A DNA stretch of 64,000 nucleotides from contig JAZQDM010000028.1 of the NCBI GenBank assembly GCA_045546775.1, positions 91,191-155,190 on the forward strand. The letters are read 5' to 3'. This document shows positions 50,979 to 58,906 of this stretch, piece after piece. Under the pieces are notes generated by a model, which saw only the letters and a list, made by a program, of their open reading frames with translations, did not search any database and was not told the origin of the DNA. Each line of letters starts with the position of its first letter. The first letter of the stretch is position 1. The translations under genes were made by a program, and so were the position numbers. This DNA comes from RGIG3002 sp045546775. Lineage in GTDB: Bacteria; Bacillota; Clostridia; Lachnospirales; Lachnospiraceae.

Positions 50979-52403
50979 TTAAAATCCTCCATAAATAAAT
51001 GCACCTGCATCATAACTGCTTCCGTATGTTCCGAAGATGCATGCGAGAAGCAAAATAAAAAAGATTGCAACGTATTGTATGAATTCCTTTTGTTTCAAAA
51101 GAGAAACGATAACAGGTTTTCCTTTTTCACCACAATAGTCGTATAACATAAGCAAGACAATTGCTATTCCGAGAACAATAAATTCCGGAACGTTTAATCC
51201 CGGCGCAAGCAAGGAACCGTCTGTTACGGTAGTGATGTCAAATTGAAAGAAAATACAATAAATAGCATGAAGACCGTCACGCAAGGAGTTTGCACGGAAG
51301 AAAATCCATGCAAACATAACAAGTATAAAAGTGCAAATTCGTTTGCAGGCAATCCGCACACCGGATGGTATGTGAATGGCAGCAAAGAAACGGTCACGTA
51401 CGCCGGTAGTTATGTCGCCCAAAATCTGATAGAAACCGTGCATAAGTCCCCAGACAATATATTTAAATCCGGCACCATGCCACAGACCACTGACAAAAAA
51501 AGTAAGAATAAGATTCCCTTTTGTGCGAAGTTTTCCTTTGCGGTTTCCTCCTAAAGGAATGTAAACATAGTCCCTGAGCCATCGACTTAAAGACATGTGC
51601 CATCTTCGCCAGAAATCCTTGATAGACGTAGCAAAGTAAGGTTGCAAAAAGTTTTCGCTAAGATGCACCCCAAACAAAGCAGCAACGCCTTGTGCGAGCA
51701 ACACGCAGGAAAGGAAATCTGCGTAAAGCTGGAAGGTGTACAACAAAGCGGCAACCAGATAAAAAGCACCTGTAAGCGATACTTCCGGACTAAATACGAC
51801 ATCTACAAATACGCCGGCTTTATCGGCAAGTACCGTTTTGAAAAATATACCAAAAGCAATTTTGACAAGACCTTCTTGTATGGAAATTTTGTCAAAACAA
51901 TGCGGAACAAGTAACGTCTCTTTTAATTCGTTGTAGCGGGGAATGGGTCCCTGCACAATTTGCGGGAAAAAGCATGTGGCAAGAAGGAAAGATAAAAAGT
52001 TCGTTTCCGGTTCATATTTTCCGTTGTAAACATCCACGCAATAGCCAATCAATTGGAGTGTATAGAAGGATATTCCCAGAGGCAAAGCAATGGAAGTAAA
52101 AAAGTTGTCGTTGCCGTTTATTCCGGCGATACGAAGCACAAAATCATCGAACTTTAATGTGACAAGCGGTGCCAACAACAAAAGAATGATGACAGGAAGG
52201 CCTTTTTTTGTATGGTATTTTCCGTAAAGAAAAGCAACAACAGAGGCAAAAACCATAACAATAAGAAGCCTGCCGGAGCAACGGAAATAAAAATAAAGAC
52301 TGCCTAACAACAAAAGGTATGGCTGGCATTTTTTTGGCAATATATAGTAAAGGAAAAACAATGCAACTACCATGGCTGCAAAGTGTAAAGAAATAAAGCT
52401 CAT
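50979..52403 (-). CDS. MBOAT family polysaccharide O-acyltransferase, copy 3
   Basis: An AlgI/DltB-like enzyme of 474 residues on the minus strand: MSFISLHFAAMVVALFFLYY at the start, FWRRWHMSLSRWLRDYVY, IPLGGNRKG, and GLWHGAGFKYIVWG with the active histidine. The ATG at 52403 is chosen because AAGGA precedes it and because the longer frame to 52493 would begin within the -35 box of the gene's own promoter. It is followed by its SGNH partner. The pair is transcribed against the + strand operon on its left and divergently from the xylose gene on its right. Confidence 0.9.
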   Translation of the reverse strand: MSFISLHFAAMVVALFFLYYILPKKCQPYLLLLGSLYFYFRCSGRLLIVMVFASVVAFLYGKYHTKKGLPVIILLLLAPLVTLKFDDFVLRIAGINGNDNFFTSIALPLGISFYTLQLIGYCVDVYNGKYEPETNFLSFLLATCFFPQIVQGPIPRYNELKETLLVPHCFDKISIQEGLVKIAFGIFFKTVLADKAGVFVDVVFSPEVSLTGAFYLVAALLYTFQLYADFLSCVLLAQGVAALFGVHLSENFLQPYFATSIKDFWRRWHMSLSRWLRDYVYIPLGGNRKGKLRTKGNLILTFFVSGLWHGAGFKYIVWGLMHGFYQILGDITTGVRDRFFAAIHIPSGVRIACKRICTFILVMFAWIFFRANSLRDGLHAIYCIFFQFDITTVTDGSLLAPGLNVPEFIVLGIAIVLLMLYDYCGEKGKPVIVSLLKQKEFIQYVAIFFILLLACIFGTYGSSYDAGAFIYGGF

Positions 52404-52464
52404 AAGAGGTTCCTTTCCGTTTCTGAAAGTGTGAATAGTAAACGCTGTAACAACGCATAGAGAC

Positions 52465-52493
52465 ATTATATAAATAAAAAGACAAATGGTCAA
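52465..52493 (-). promoter_or_regulatory. Promoter of the minus-strand MBOAT/SGNH operon
   Basis: On the minus strand TTGACC (complement of 52488-52493) and a consensus TATAAT (complement of 52465-52470) are 17 bases apart. The transcript would start near 52458, giving a leader of about 55 bases before the ATG at 52403. This is a near-consensus sigma-A promoter. Confidence 0.85.
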
Positions 52494-52529
52494 ATGACAA
52501 AAGCACTTTCAGAAAAAGTTGTGCAAACA

Positions 52530-52557
52530 TTGACTTTTGCGCCTAATATGGTAAGAT
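52530..52557 (+). promoter_or_regulatory. Promoter of the third + strand operon
   Basis: TTGACT (52530-52535) and TAAGAT (52552-52557) are 16 bases apart with TG one base before the -10 box. It lies back to back with the minus-strand promoter at 52465-52493, about 36 bases away, and would give a leader of about 55 bases before the gene at 52621. The 217-base gap between the two genes holds these two promoters, and nothing else was recognised in it. Confidence 0.6.
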
Positions 52558-52620
52558 AAGAATATTGTTAAACTAGGTGTATTATACGTTTTGACATTCG
52601 AAAGGAGAAAACGATAAAAG

Positions 52621-53553
52621 ATGAATAGAGTACTTGTAACAGGAGGTGCCGGATTCCTCGGCTCACATTTGTGTGAAAGATTATTAGCAGAAGGAAATGA
52701 TGTTATTTGTGTGGACAACCTTTTTACAGGAAGCAAAGATAACATCCGTCATTTGATGACAAACCCGTATTTTGAATTTATCCGTCATGACATTACGGAG
52801 CCCCTTTATGTAGAGGTGGATCAGATTTACAATCTTGCTTGTCCGGCAAGCCCGATTCATTACCAGCATGATCCGATTAAAACAGCGAAAACAAGCGTTT
52901 TTGGCGCATTAAATATGCTTGGTCTTGCAAAACGTGTGCATGCCAGAATTTTACAGGCCAGCACAAGTGAAGTATATGGTGATCCGGAAATTCATCCGCA
53001 GCCGGAAAGTTACAGAGGATGCGTAAATACAATCGGTATCCGTTCTTGTTACGACGAAGGTAAGAGAATGGCAGAGACGTTATTTTTTGATTATAACAGA
53101 CAGCATGGTGTAGATATTAAAGTAATGCGTATTTTCAATACGTATGGCCCGCGTATGCATCCGAATGACGGACGCGTTGTGTCTAACTTTATCGTACAGG
53201 CTTTAAAAGGTCAGGATGTGACCATTTACGGAACAGGCCAGCAGACAAGAAGTTTCTGCTATGTGGATGATCTGATTGAAGGTATGGTTCGTTTGATGAA
53301 CAGCAGAGACGGTTTTACCGGACCGGTTAATATGGGAAATCCGGGCGAATTTACAATGCTTGAGTTAGCAGAAAAAGTAATTGCGCTTACCGGTTCCAAA
53401 TCAAAAATTATTTTCAAGGAACTTCCGCAAGACGATCCGATGCAGAGAAAACCGGTTATTGACCTTGCGAAGAAAGAGCTTGACTGGGAGCCGACGATTG
53501 CGCTTGAAGAAGGATTGAAGAAAACAATCGAGTATTTCAAAACGATTGTATAA
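52621..53553 (+). CDS. UDP-glucuronate decarboxylase (UDP-xylose synthase)
   Basis: An extended SDR enzyme that converts UDP-glucuronic acid to UDP-xylose. VTGGAGFLGSHLCERL is the NAD loop; NLACPASPIHYQHDPIKT and ASTSEVYGDPEIHPQ are the hallmark stretches of UXS; YDEGKRMAETLFFDY holds the catalytic YxxxK; RIFNTYGPRMHPNDGRVVSN closes the signature. The length of 310 residues matches bacterial UXS, without the membrane region of animal forms. AAAGGAG lies upstream. No UDP-glucose dehydrogenase is in the window, so UDP-GlcA must be made elsewhere. It opens the operon, so xylose or a derived pentose is likely in the product. Confidence 0.92.
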   Translation: MNRVLVTGGAGFLGSHLCERLLAEGNDVICVDNLFTGSKDNIRHLMTNPYFEFIRHDITEPLYVEVDQIYNLACPASPIHYQHDPIKTAKTSVFGALNMLGLAKRVHARILQASTSEVYGDPEIHPQPESYRGCVNTIGIRSCYDEGKRMAETLFFDYNRQHGVDIKVMRIFNTYGPRMHPNDGRVVSNFIVQALKGQDVTIYGTGQQTRSFCYVDDLIEGMVRLMNSRDGFTGPVNMGNPGEFTMLELAEKVIALTGSKSKIIFKELPQDDPMQRKPVIDLAKKELDWEPTIALEEGLKKTIEYFKTIV

Positions 53554-53561
53554 ACTTAATA

Positions 53562-53585
53562 TTGTGACATTGCAAAATGTTACAA
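53562..53585 (+). other. Intercistronic stem-loop with GCAA tetraloop
   Basis: A 10-base stem (TTGTGACATT / AATGTTACAA, one G-U pair) closed by a GCAA loop, a stable GNRA tetraloop, starts 8 bases after the UDP-xylose synthase stop. AAAAGG follows rather than a T run. It resembles the other intercistronic hairpins at 9835, 13000 and 21626. Confidence 0.5.
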
Positions 53586-53604
53586 AAAAGGAATGTGCAA
53601 GTTT

Positions 53605-54786
53605 ATGCCGATATTTTTGTTTTTAAAGCAAATTGTGGATATGTTGTATCAATACAAAATCCTGGATTACGCAATGGTAATTTTCGGGGTTTTGTTGCTT
53701 TGCCATAAAATATGGAAAGATAAGATTTATTTGCAGCTAAAAGAATTTATCTGCGTAGCAGATTTGCTTGTGATTGCCTTGGCATGTGTGTATGTTATGT
53801 CATTCTTGCGCTATCCGTCTGCGTATGGCATTTTCTTTAAAGTGGAATCGGTTGTACTGCTCTATTTTTTAGGGCGTGTGTATGGGCAGGATATATTGCG
53901 TCATGGCACGTTGCTTGCGGGTGTCGGCTATGGAATTATTTATGCAAATTTTCTGTATCGGTTTTATCAGTTTGGATTTAAGTTTGTAGTGACCGGCCCG
54001 GAAGAAACATTGTTAAACAGAGGCGGATTTTATTATTACAAAACAGATTTGGCTGTGGCGATTCTTATTGCCATGATATTTATCTATTTGTTTAGTGAGA
54101 AAAAGTTTTTAAAATGGTTTACGATTGTGCCGGTTTGTGGGTATATGGTGCTCTACTCCGGGGCGAGAATGCAAAAAATTATTATCATTTTTATATATGC
54201 ATGCATGGTTCTTTCTGAAATCGTAAATAAAAGAAAGTGTAACATTGCTATTTCGAAGCGGATAGTTGAAATAGTAAGCGTTGCAGTTTTGCTTTTGGTA
54301 GTAGTGTTTTTTGTATTGCTACAATGCATTCCGTATGAAGTGTTGTCTGCGGACGCGACGATAGAGACAGGCGCGGGCTCATTTATAGAAAAATTGATGC
54401 ATTCCAGACATATTGTCTGGCGGGAAGTGCTGGAATATTTTACGGAACAGCCACTAGGGACAAGACTGTTCGGTATTGATTTGGAAACAGAATATTTGCA
54501 TAATGCAAAAGGAATCCGTGCGCATAGCTTTTATATTAAGCAACTATACGCAACCGGTTATGTGGGGTGTTTGCTTGTAGTAGCTTTTTTGACCCGTTTG
54601 TGGAAAAAAGTGGCCCAGTGTGCTGACCGCAAAATTATTTGTGCGGTTGTGATGCTTTGGATGATGTTTTTAGGATCCGGAATTTCGATTGAAAGTATGG
54701 AATCTACGCAAATGAGTTGGTTTCCGTTTTTGTTTGCGGGTGTGTTGATATCACAAAAAACGGAAGATGAAAAAGACAGGTATTGA
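53605..54786 (+). CDS. Wzy-like membrane protein, paralogue A
   Basis: A polytopic membrane protein of 393 residues with about ten helices and no close named family that I can assign. It begins MPIFLFLKQIVDMLYQYKIL and near the end has SMESTQMSWFPFLFAG, both nearly matched by the protein at 56851 (KQIADVLYQYRWLDYAMV and SLESTQMSWFAMMFAG). Size, topology and a long outer loop between the last helices fit Wzy/O-antigen ligase polymerases. ATG 53605 is chosen to match the paralogue; ATG 53593 lies directly against the AAGGA. Two such genes flank the GT26-GT4 fusion. Confidence 0.62.
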   Translation: MPIFLFLKQIVDMLYQYKILDYAMVIFGVLLLCHKIWKDKIYLQLKEFICVADLLVIALACVYVMSFLRYPSAYGIFFKVESVVLLYFLGRVYGQDILRHGTLLAGVGYGIIYANFLYRFYQFGFKFVVTGPEETLLNRGGFYYYKTDLAVAILIAMIFIYLFSEKKFLKWFTIVPVCGYMVLYSGARMQKIIIIFIYACMVLSEIVNKRKCNIAISKRIVEIVSVAVLLLVVVFFVLLQCIPYEVLSADATIETGAGSFIEKLMHSRHIVWREVLEYFTEQPLGTRLFGIDLETEYLHNAKGIRAHSFYIKQLYATGYVGCLLVVAFLTRLWKKVAQCADRKIICAVVMLWMMFLGSGISIESMESTQMSWFPFLFAGVLISQKTEDEKDRY

Positions 54787-54797
54787 GGTAAGTAGTG

Positions 54798-56816
54798 ATG
54801 AATAAACCCTTTACGAACCGTATTTTGGGTGTGAATGTAGCAGTCACCAATATGGGGGACATGGTAAATTTAATAACGAATCATGCCACAGAACTAAAGG
54901 GCGAATTTTTTTGTTTATCCAATGTGCATACAACGGTTATGGCACATGATAATCAGCAGTATCGTAACATTCAAAATTCAGCCTATATTGCGTTGCCGGA
55001 CGGACGGCCATTGTCCTTTGTGCAACGTTTACGAGGATATAAGGAAGCGGAACAGGTTTCCGGTCCGGATTTGATGCCGGAGGTGTGGAAGGCAACAGAG
55101 AATACGGAAATTTCGCATTATTTTTATGGAAGCAGCGAAGAGACAATCCGTGCATTGAAAGCAAATCTGAAAAAAAATTATCCGGGACTGAAAATAGCCG
55201 GAATGGAGGCACCTCCATTTCGTCCTTTGACGGAGGAAGAGGATGCGGAGGCAGTTGCGCGTATTAATGCATCGGGGGCATCCATTCTATGGGTAGGTTT
55301 AGGAGCACCGAAACAGGAACAGTGGATGTATCGCCATAAAGGCAAAGTAAATTGTCTTATGATGGGCGTTGGTGCTGGATTTGATTTTCATGCCGGTACA
55401 GTGAAACGCGCTCCGCTTTGGATGCGTAACCATTATTTGGAGTGGCTTTATCGGTTGACGCAAGATCCGAAGCGACTTTGGAAGCGTTATATCGGAACAA
55501 ACGGAAAATTTATTCTGTATTCTATAAAGGATGCGTTTGTATGGAAAAAACATACAGAGAAAAATAAGAAAAATCTTTTGATTTACGCCCATTATTATTA
55601 TCCCGATGTAGCTTCTACCGGACAGATTTTGACAGAACTTGCAGAAGGTTTGAAAGATTCGTTTCATATTACGGTTATTTGTACCGTACCGTCTTATACG
55701 GGAAAGATAGAGCGTTATTATAGGCAACACAAATATTACTACGAGAATATAAACGGAGTGGATGTGTTGCGTATTCGTGTGCCTGAATTCCGGAAAAGTT
55801 TTGCATTAAGCCGTATTCATAATATAGCATCCTATTTTATGTCTGCTATCGCGGCTACTTTCCGTGTGGAAAATCAGGACTATATATTTACTATTTCACA
55901 GCCGCCTGTGTTAGGTGGTATGCTTGGCGTCATCGGGAAAAAAATAAAGCATGCCAAGTTAGTTTACAACATTCAGGATTTCAATCCGGAGCAGATTCGG
56001 GCAGTGCATTATACGAAAAGTAAATGTCTTTTGAATGTGCTTATGGCACTGGATAAATACGCTTGTAAGAAGGCGGATAAAGTTATCGTAGTGGGAAGAG
56101 ATATGTTGGAGACGATGAAACATCGTTTTTCTGAAAAGAAAAAAGTAAGCATACCGCCCACGGTATACATCAACAATTGGATTGATGAAAAAGAAATTGT
56201 ACCGCTTGAGAAAGACAATGAGAAAGTACAGAAGTTTAAGAAAAAACTTGGTATAGAAGATAAATTTGTGTTTATGTATTCCGGCAATATCGGATTGTAT
56301 TATGACTTGCCCAATATCATGAAGGTAATTGCTAAGTTTAAGGATTACAGTGATGTTGCATTCCTTTTTGTGGGAGAAGGAAGTGTGCTGGAACAGCTCA
56401 AAGCATACAAAAAGAAGCATAACTTGAAAAATGTATATTTTGTACCGTATCAGGATAAGAAAGAGCTGGTATACAGCTTAAATGCAGGAGATGTGCATTT
56501 TGTTGTCAATGCGAAAGGGATCAAAGGCGTATCTGTACCGAGTAAGTTATATGGTGTTATGGCAGCAGGAAAGCCGGTCTTTGGTATATTGGAAAAAGGT
56601 TCGGAAGCAAGACTTATTATGGAAGAATCCGGTTGCGGTACAGCGGTTTGCCCGGGGGATTATGACAAAATAGAATGTATGATTCGCGAGTTATTGGCAA
56701 AACGGGATACGGAAGAAATTGCGCAAATGGGGATGAAGGGCAGAAGATATTTGGAACAGCATTTGACAAAAGAGGTTTCCATTGAAAAATATCGCAAAGA
56801 GATTACGTCGTGTTAG
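54798..56816 (+). CDS. Fused WecG/TagA/CpsF (GT26) - GT4 glycosyltransferase
   Basis: Two glycosyltransferases in one chain of 672 residues. Residues 1 to about 250 are a GT26 enzyme: LGVNVAVTNMGDMVNLI, FFCLSNVHTTVMAHDN, YIALPDGRPLSF, SGPDLMPEV and WVGLGAPKQEQWMYRH. From about residue 258 a complete WbuB-like GT4 begins: LLIYAHYYYPDVASTGQILT, YNIQDFNPEQI, VFMYSGNIGLYYDL and GVSVPSKLYGVMAAGKP. GT26 members add the second sugar to lipid-linked GlcNAc, and WbuB-type GT4 often add a deoxy-amino sugar next. A fusion would pass the acceptor from one site to the other. ATG 54798 follows GAGGT by 8 bases. No frameshift or stop was seen at the junction. Confidence 0.87.
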   Translation: MNKPFTNRILGVNVAVTNMGDMVNLITNHATELKGEFFCLSNVHTTVMAHDNQQYRNIQNSAYIALPDGRPLSFVQRLRGYKEAEQVSGPDLMPEVWKATENTEISHYFYGSSEETIRALKANLKKNYPGLKIAGMEAPPFRPLTEEEDAEAVARINASGASILWVGLGAPKQEQWMYRHKGKVNCLMMGVGAGFDFHAGTVKRAPLWMRNHYLEWLYRLTQDPKRLWKRYIGTNGKFILYSIKDAFVWKKHTEKNKKNLLIYAHYYYPDVASTGQILTELAEGLKDSFHITVICTVPSYTGKIERYYRQHKYYYENINGVDVLRIRVPEFRKSFALSRIHNIASYFMSAIAATFRVENQDYIFTISQPPVLGGMLGVIGKKIKHAKLVYNIQDFNPEQIRAVHYTKSKCLLNVLMALDKYACKKADKVIVVGRDMLETMKHRFSEKKKVSIPPTVYINNWIDEKEIVPLEKDNEKVQKFKKKLGIEDKFVFMYSGNIGLYYDLPNIMKVIAKFKDYSDVAFLFVGEGSVLEQLKAYKKKHNLKNVYFVPYQDKKELVYSLNAGDVHFVVNAKGIKGVSVPSKLYGVMAAGKPVFGILEKGSEARLIMEESGCGTAVCPGDYDKIECMIRELLAKRDTEEIAQMGMKGRRYLEQHLTKEVSIEKYRKEITSC

Positions 56817-56850
56817 TAGGCGAAACAGGCGGGAAAGGCATGGTTGAGAA

Positions 56851-58038
56851 ATGAGTTTCTTTTTGTTTTTTAAACAAATAGCAGACGTATTGTATCAATA
56901 CAGATGGCTGGACTATGCCATGGTGTGCCTTGTTGTTGTAATGCTTGTGTACCAATTCCTGTTGATACGTCCGTCTTTCAAAAAAAGTGTGGTATTTCCG
57001 GACATATCGGTAATTTTTGCAGGAATTCTTTTAACAGCAGTCTTTTTTACGGACACAACGGAGTACGGAACTTATTTTAAAGTGTTATCGGCGTTTCTTA
57101 TGTATGTTGTCGGTCGGGTGTATTATGACCGTATACAGGAAAGCACGGGAGCACTCGTGTCCGCATCCTATCTTATTGTTTACTTAAATTTTTTCTATCG
57201 TTTTTTTACAACAGGAATACAGTTCGGTTCTCTACATGCAGGCGGAGATTTGTACTATTATGATACGGACATGGCTTTTGCAATGATTTTGGCAATGGTG
57301 TTTATCGGTATGTTCGGAAGAAATCATGTATGCAAATTACTGACTGTATTTTTCGTGTGCCCTTATATGGTGTTGCACTCCGATGCCGGCATACAAAAGG
57401 CGATTTTGTTTGTTGTTTATATTCTTATGGCAATTTATCTGTTTGAAAAAGTGACGGATAAACAAAAGGTATCCGGTTTGTTGCTTGCAGGAAGTATCGG
57501 TGTTTTGCTTTGCATGATTGGTGTGTTGTTGCTCCCGGTGTTTACAGAAGTGGATTTAACGACTTTGTTGCAAAAAGTGGATGGCAGTTTTTTTGACAGC
57601 AATCATATGACAACACGGTATGAGACATGGCAGGGAGTATGGGAACAAACGAAGCAGGGAGATACGGTGCAGCTTTTGTTTGGTACAGGGCTTGGTTTTG
57701 TAATGCTTTCGAACGGTACAGTTACCAATGTCGGAAGTTTATATATAAAATCTTTGTATTCGCTTGGTATAGTAGGATGCGCGATTCTTTTTGTTTTTCT
57801 TGTAGGAATCGTTTACTACGTAGTGAAAGTGCAGGATCGGAAAACATTTTATATTACAGTTATTTTGGTTGTGATGCTTCTTGCGACCGGCGTAACGGTC
57901 AACAGCCTTGAATCGACCCAGATGAGTTGGTTTGCAATGATGTTTGCGGGTATGGTTGTATCGTCCGTACAGGTGGAGAAGAGAGAGGTAGGGATAGCTG
58001 ATGACAGACTTGACGGTGCTTATTCTGACAAAGAATGA
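56851..58038 (+). CDS. Wzy-like membrane protein, paralogue B
   Basis: A 395-residue protein with about ten membrane helices, paralogous to that at 53605. Shared elements include KQIADVLYQYRWLDYAMV at the start, a YYYDTDMAFAMILAMVF helix, PYMVLHSDAGIQK and SLESTQMSWFAMMFAG at the end. It probably acts as polymerase or ligase for lipid-linked repeats; the precise role is unknown. Its 3' end overlaps the next gene by 38 bases, so the next start codon lies inside it. Confidence 0.62.
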   Translation: MSFFLFFKQIADVLYQYRWLDYAMVCLVVVMLVYQFLLIRPSFKKSVVFPDISVIFAGILLTAVFFTDTTEYGTYFKVLSAFLMYVVGRVYYDRIQESTGALVSASYLIVYLNFFYRFFTTGIQFGSLHAGGDLYYYDTDMAFAMILAMVFIGMFGRNHVCKLLTVFFVCPYMVLHSDAGIQKAILFVVYILMAIYLFEKVTDKQKVSGLLLAGSIGVLLCMIGVLLLPVFTEVDLTTLLQKVDGSFFDSNHMTTRYETWQGVWEQTKQGDTVQLLFGTGLGFVMLSNGTVTNVGSLYIKSLYSLGIVGCAILFVFLVGIVYYVVKVQDRKTFYITVILVVMLLATGVTVNSLESTQMSWFAMMFAGMVVSSVQVEKREVGIADDRLDGAYSDKE

Positions 58039-58906
58039 AGAAAATAATTTGAGAAAATGTATTGAATCGTTCCGCGGGGTGGCAAAGCGATTTGTCATCG
58101 TAGACAGTTTTAGTACGGACGGAACAAAACAGTTGGCTAAAGCGTTAAATGACGAGTTGCAAACAATTGGCAGTTCGCTGGATTTTTATGAAAATAAATG
58201 GGTGGATTACGCCACGCAATTTAATTGGGGACTTGCCAATACCAATATACAGACGGCATGGACAATGCGTATGGATGCAGACGAAGAATTGTTGCCGGAG
58301 TTAGCAGAAGAAATCGATAAGAAACTTCCGGAATTGGATGACAAGACAACGGGAGTTGTTTTACGCAGACGCGTATATTTTATGGGGCGTTGGATTAAGC
58401 ATGGGGGTCGTTATCCGGAGAAACTGCTTCGTATATTCCGTACCGGGAGGGCAGTGTGCGAGCAAAAGATTATGGATGAACATCTGATTTTAACGGAAGG
58501 TATGACCGTTGAATTTCAGAAAGATTTGATGGACAACAATACGAAAGATTTGGATTGGTGGACCGGAAAGCACAACTGGTACAGTAACCGGGAAGTGTTG
58601 GATCATCAGATGACTTTGGACAAAGCGTTAGCAGAAGAGACGTTGCTTGAAAACACGACTTCCACAAAGCAGGCAAAGCGAAAACGTTTGATTAAAAATG
58701 GTGGTTATTACCGGTTACCCAAATTTTTCAGAAGTCATTTGTATTTTATATACCGTTATTATATCCGACTTGGTTTCCTAGACGGAACAGAAGGAAAAAT
58801 TTTTCACTTTTTACAGGCATATTGGTATCGCTTTTTGGTAGATGCCAAAATGTATGAATGTGAAAAAAAAGGGTGCAAGATGGAAGCACAAGGAGATTTG
58901 AAGTAA
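58001..58906 (+). CDS. Glycosyltransferase family 2 (WaaE/KdtX-like)
   Basis: A GT-A glycosyltransferase of 301 residues: LTVLILTKNEENNLRKCIES, VDSFSTDGT and RMDADEELLPEL as the DxD metal site near residue 90, then VLRRRVYFMGRWIKHGG and PEKLLRIFR. This pattern is that of the WaaE-like GT2 group. The C-terminal part has an amphipathic basic stretch (FFRSHLYFIYRYYI) that may sit on the membrane. ATG 58001 follows GAGGTAGGG inside the end of the Wzy-like gene. Its stop overlaps the next start by 1 base (TAATG). Confidence 0.87.
   Translation: MTDLTVLILTKNEENNLRKCIESFRGVAKRFVIVDSFSTDGTKQLAKALNDELQTIGSSLDFYENKWVDYATQFNWGLANTNIQTAWTMRMDADEELLPELAEEIDKKLPELDDKTTGVVLRRRVYFMGRWIKHGGRYPEKLLRIFRTGRAVCEQKIMDEHLILTEGMTVEFQKDLMDNNTKDLDWWTGKHNWYSNREVLDHQMTLDKALAEETLLENTTSTKQAKRKRLIKNGGYYRLPKFFRSHLYFIYRYYIRLGFLDGTEGKIFHFLQAYWYRFLVDAKMYECEKKGCKMEAQGDLK

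Noticed and set aside
52404..52493. The upstream in-frame start of the minus-strand MBOAT at 52493, adding 30 residues.
   Set aside because: That start overlaps the -35 box of a near-consensus promoter, while ATG 52403 has a good ribosome binding site and matches the usual MBOAT start.
52591..52619. TTGACA at 52591-52596 as a -35 box for the UDP-xylose synthase gene.
   Set aside because: A -10 box 17 bases on would be ATAAAA at the start codon, placing the transcript start inside the gene. The upstream TTGACT-16-TAAGAT pair fits better.
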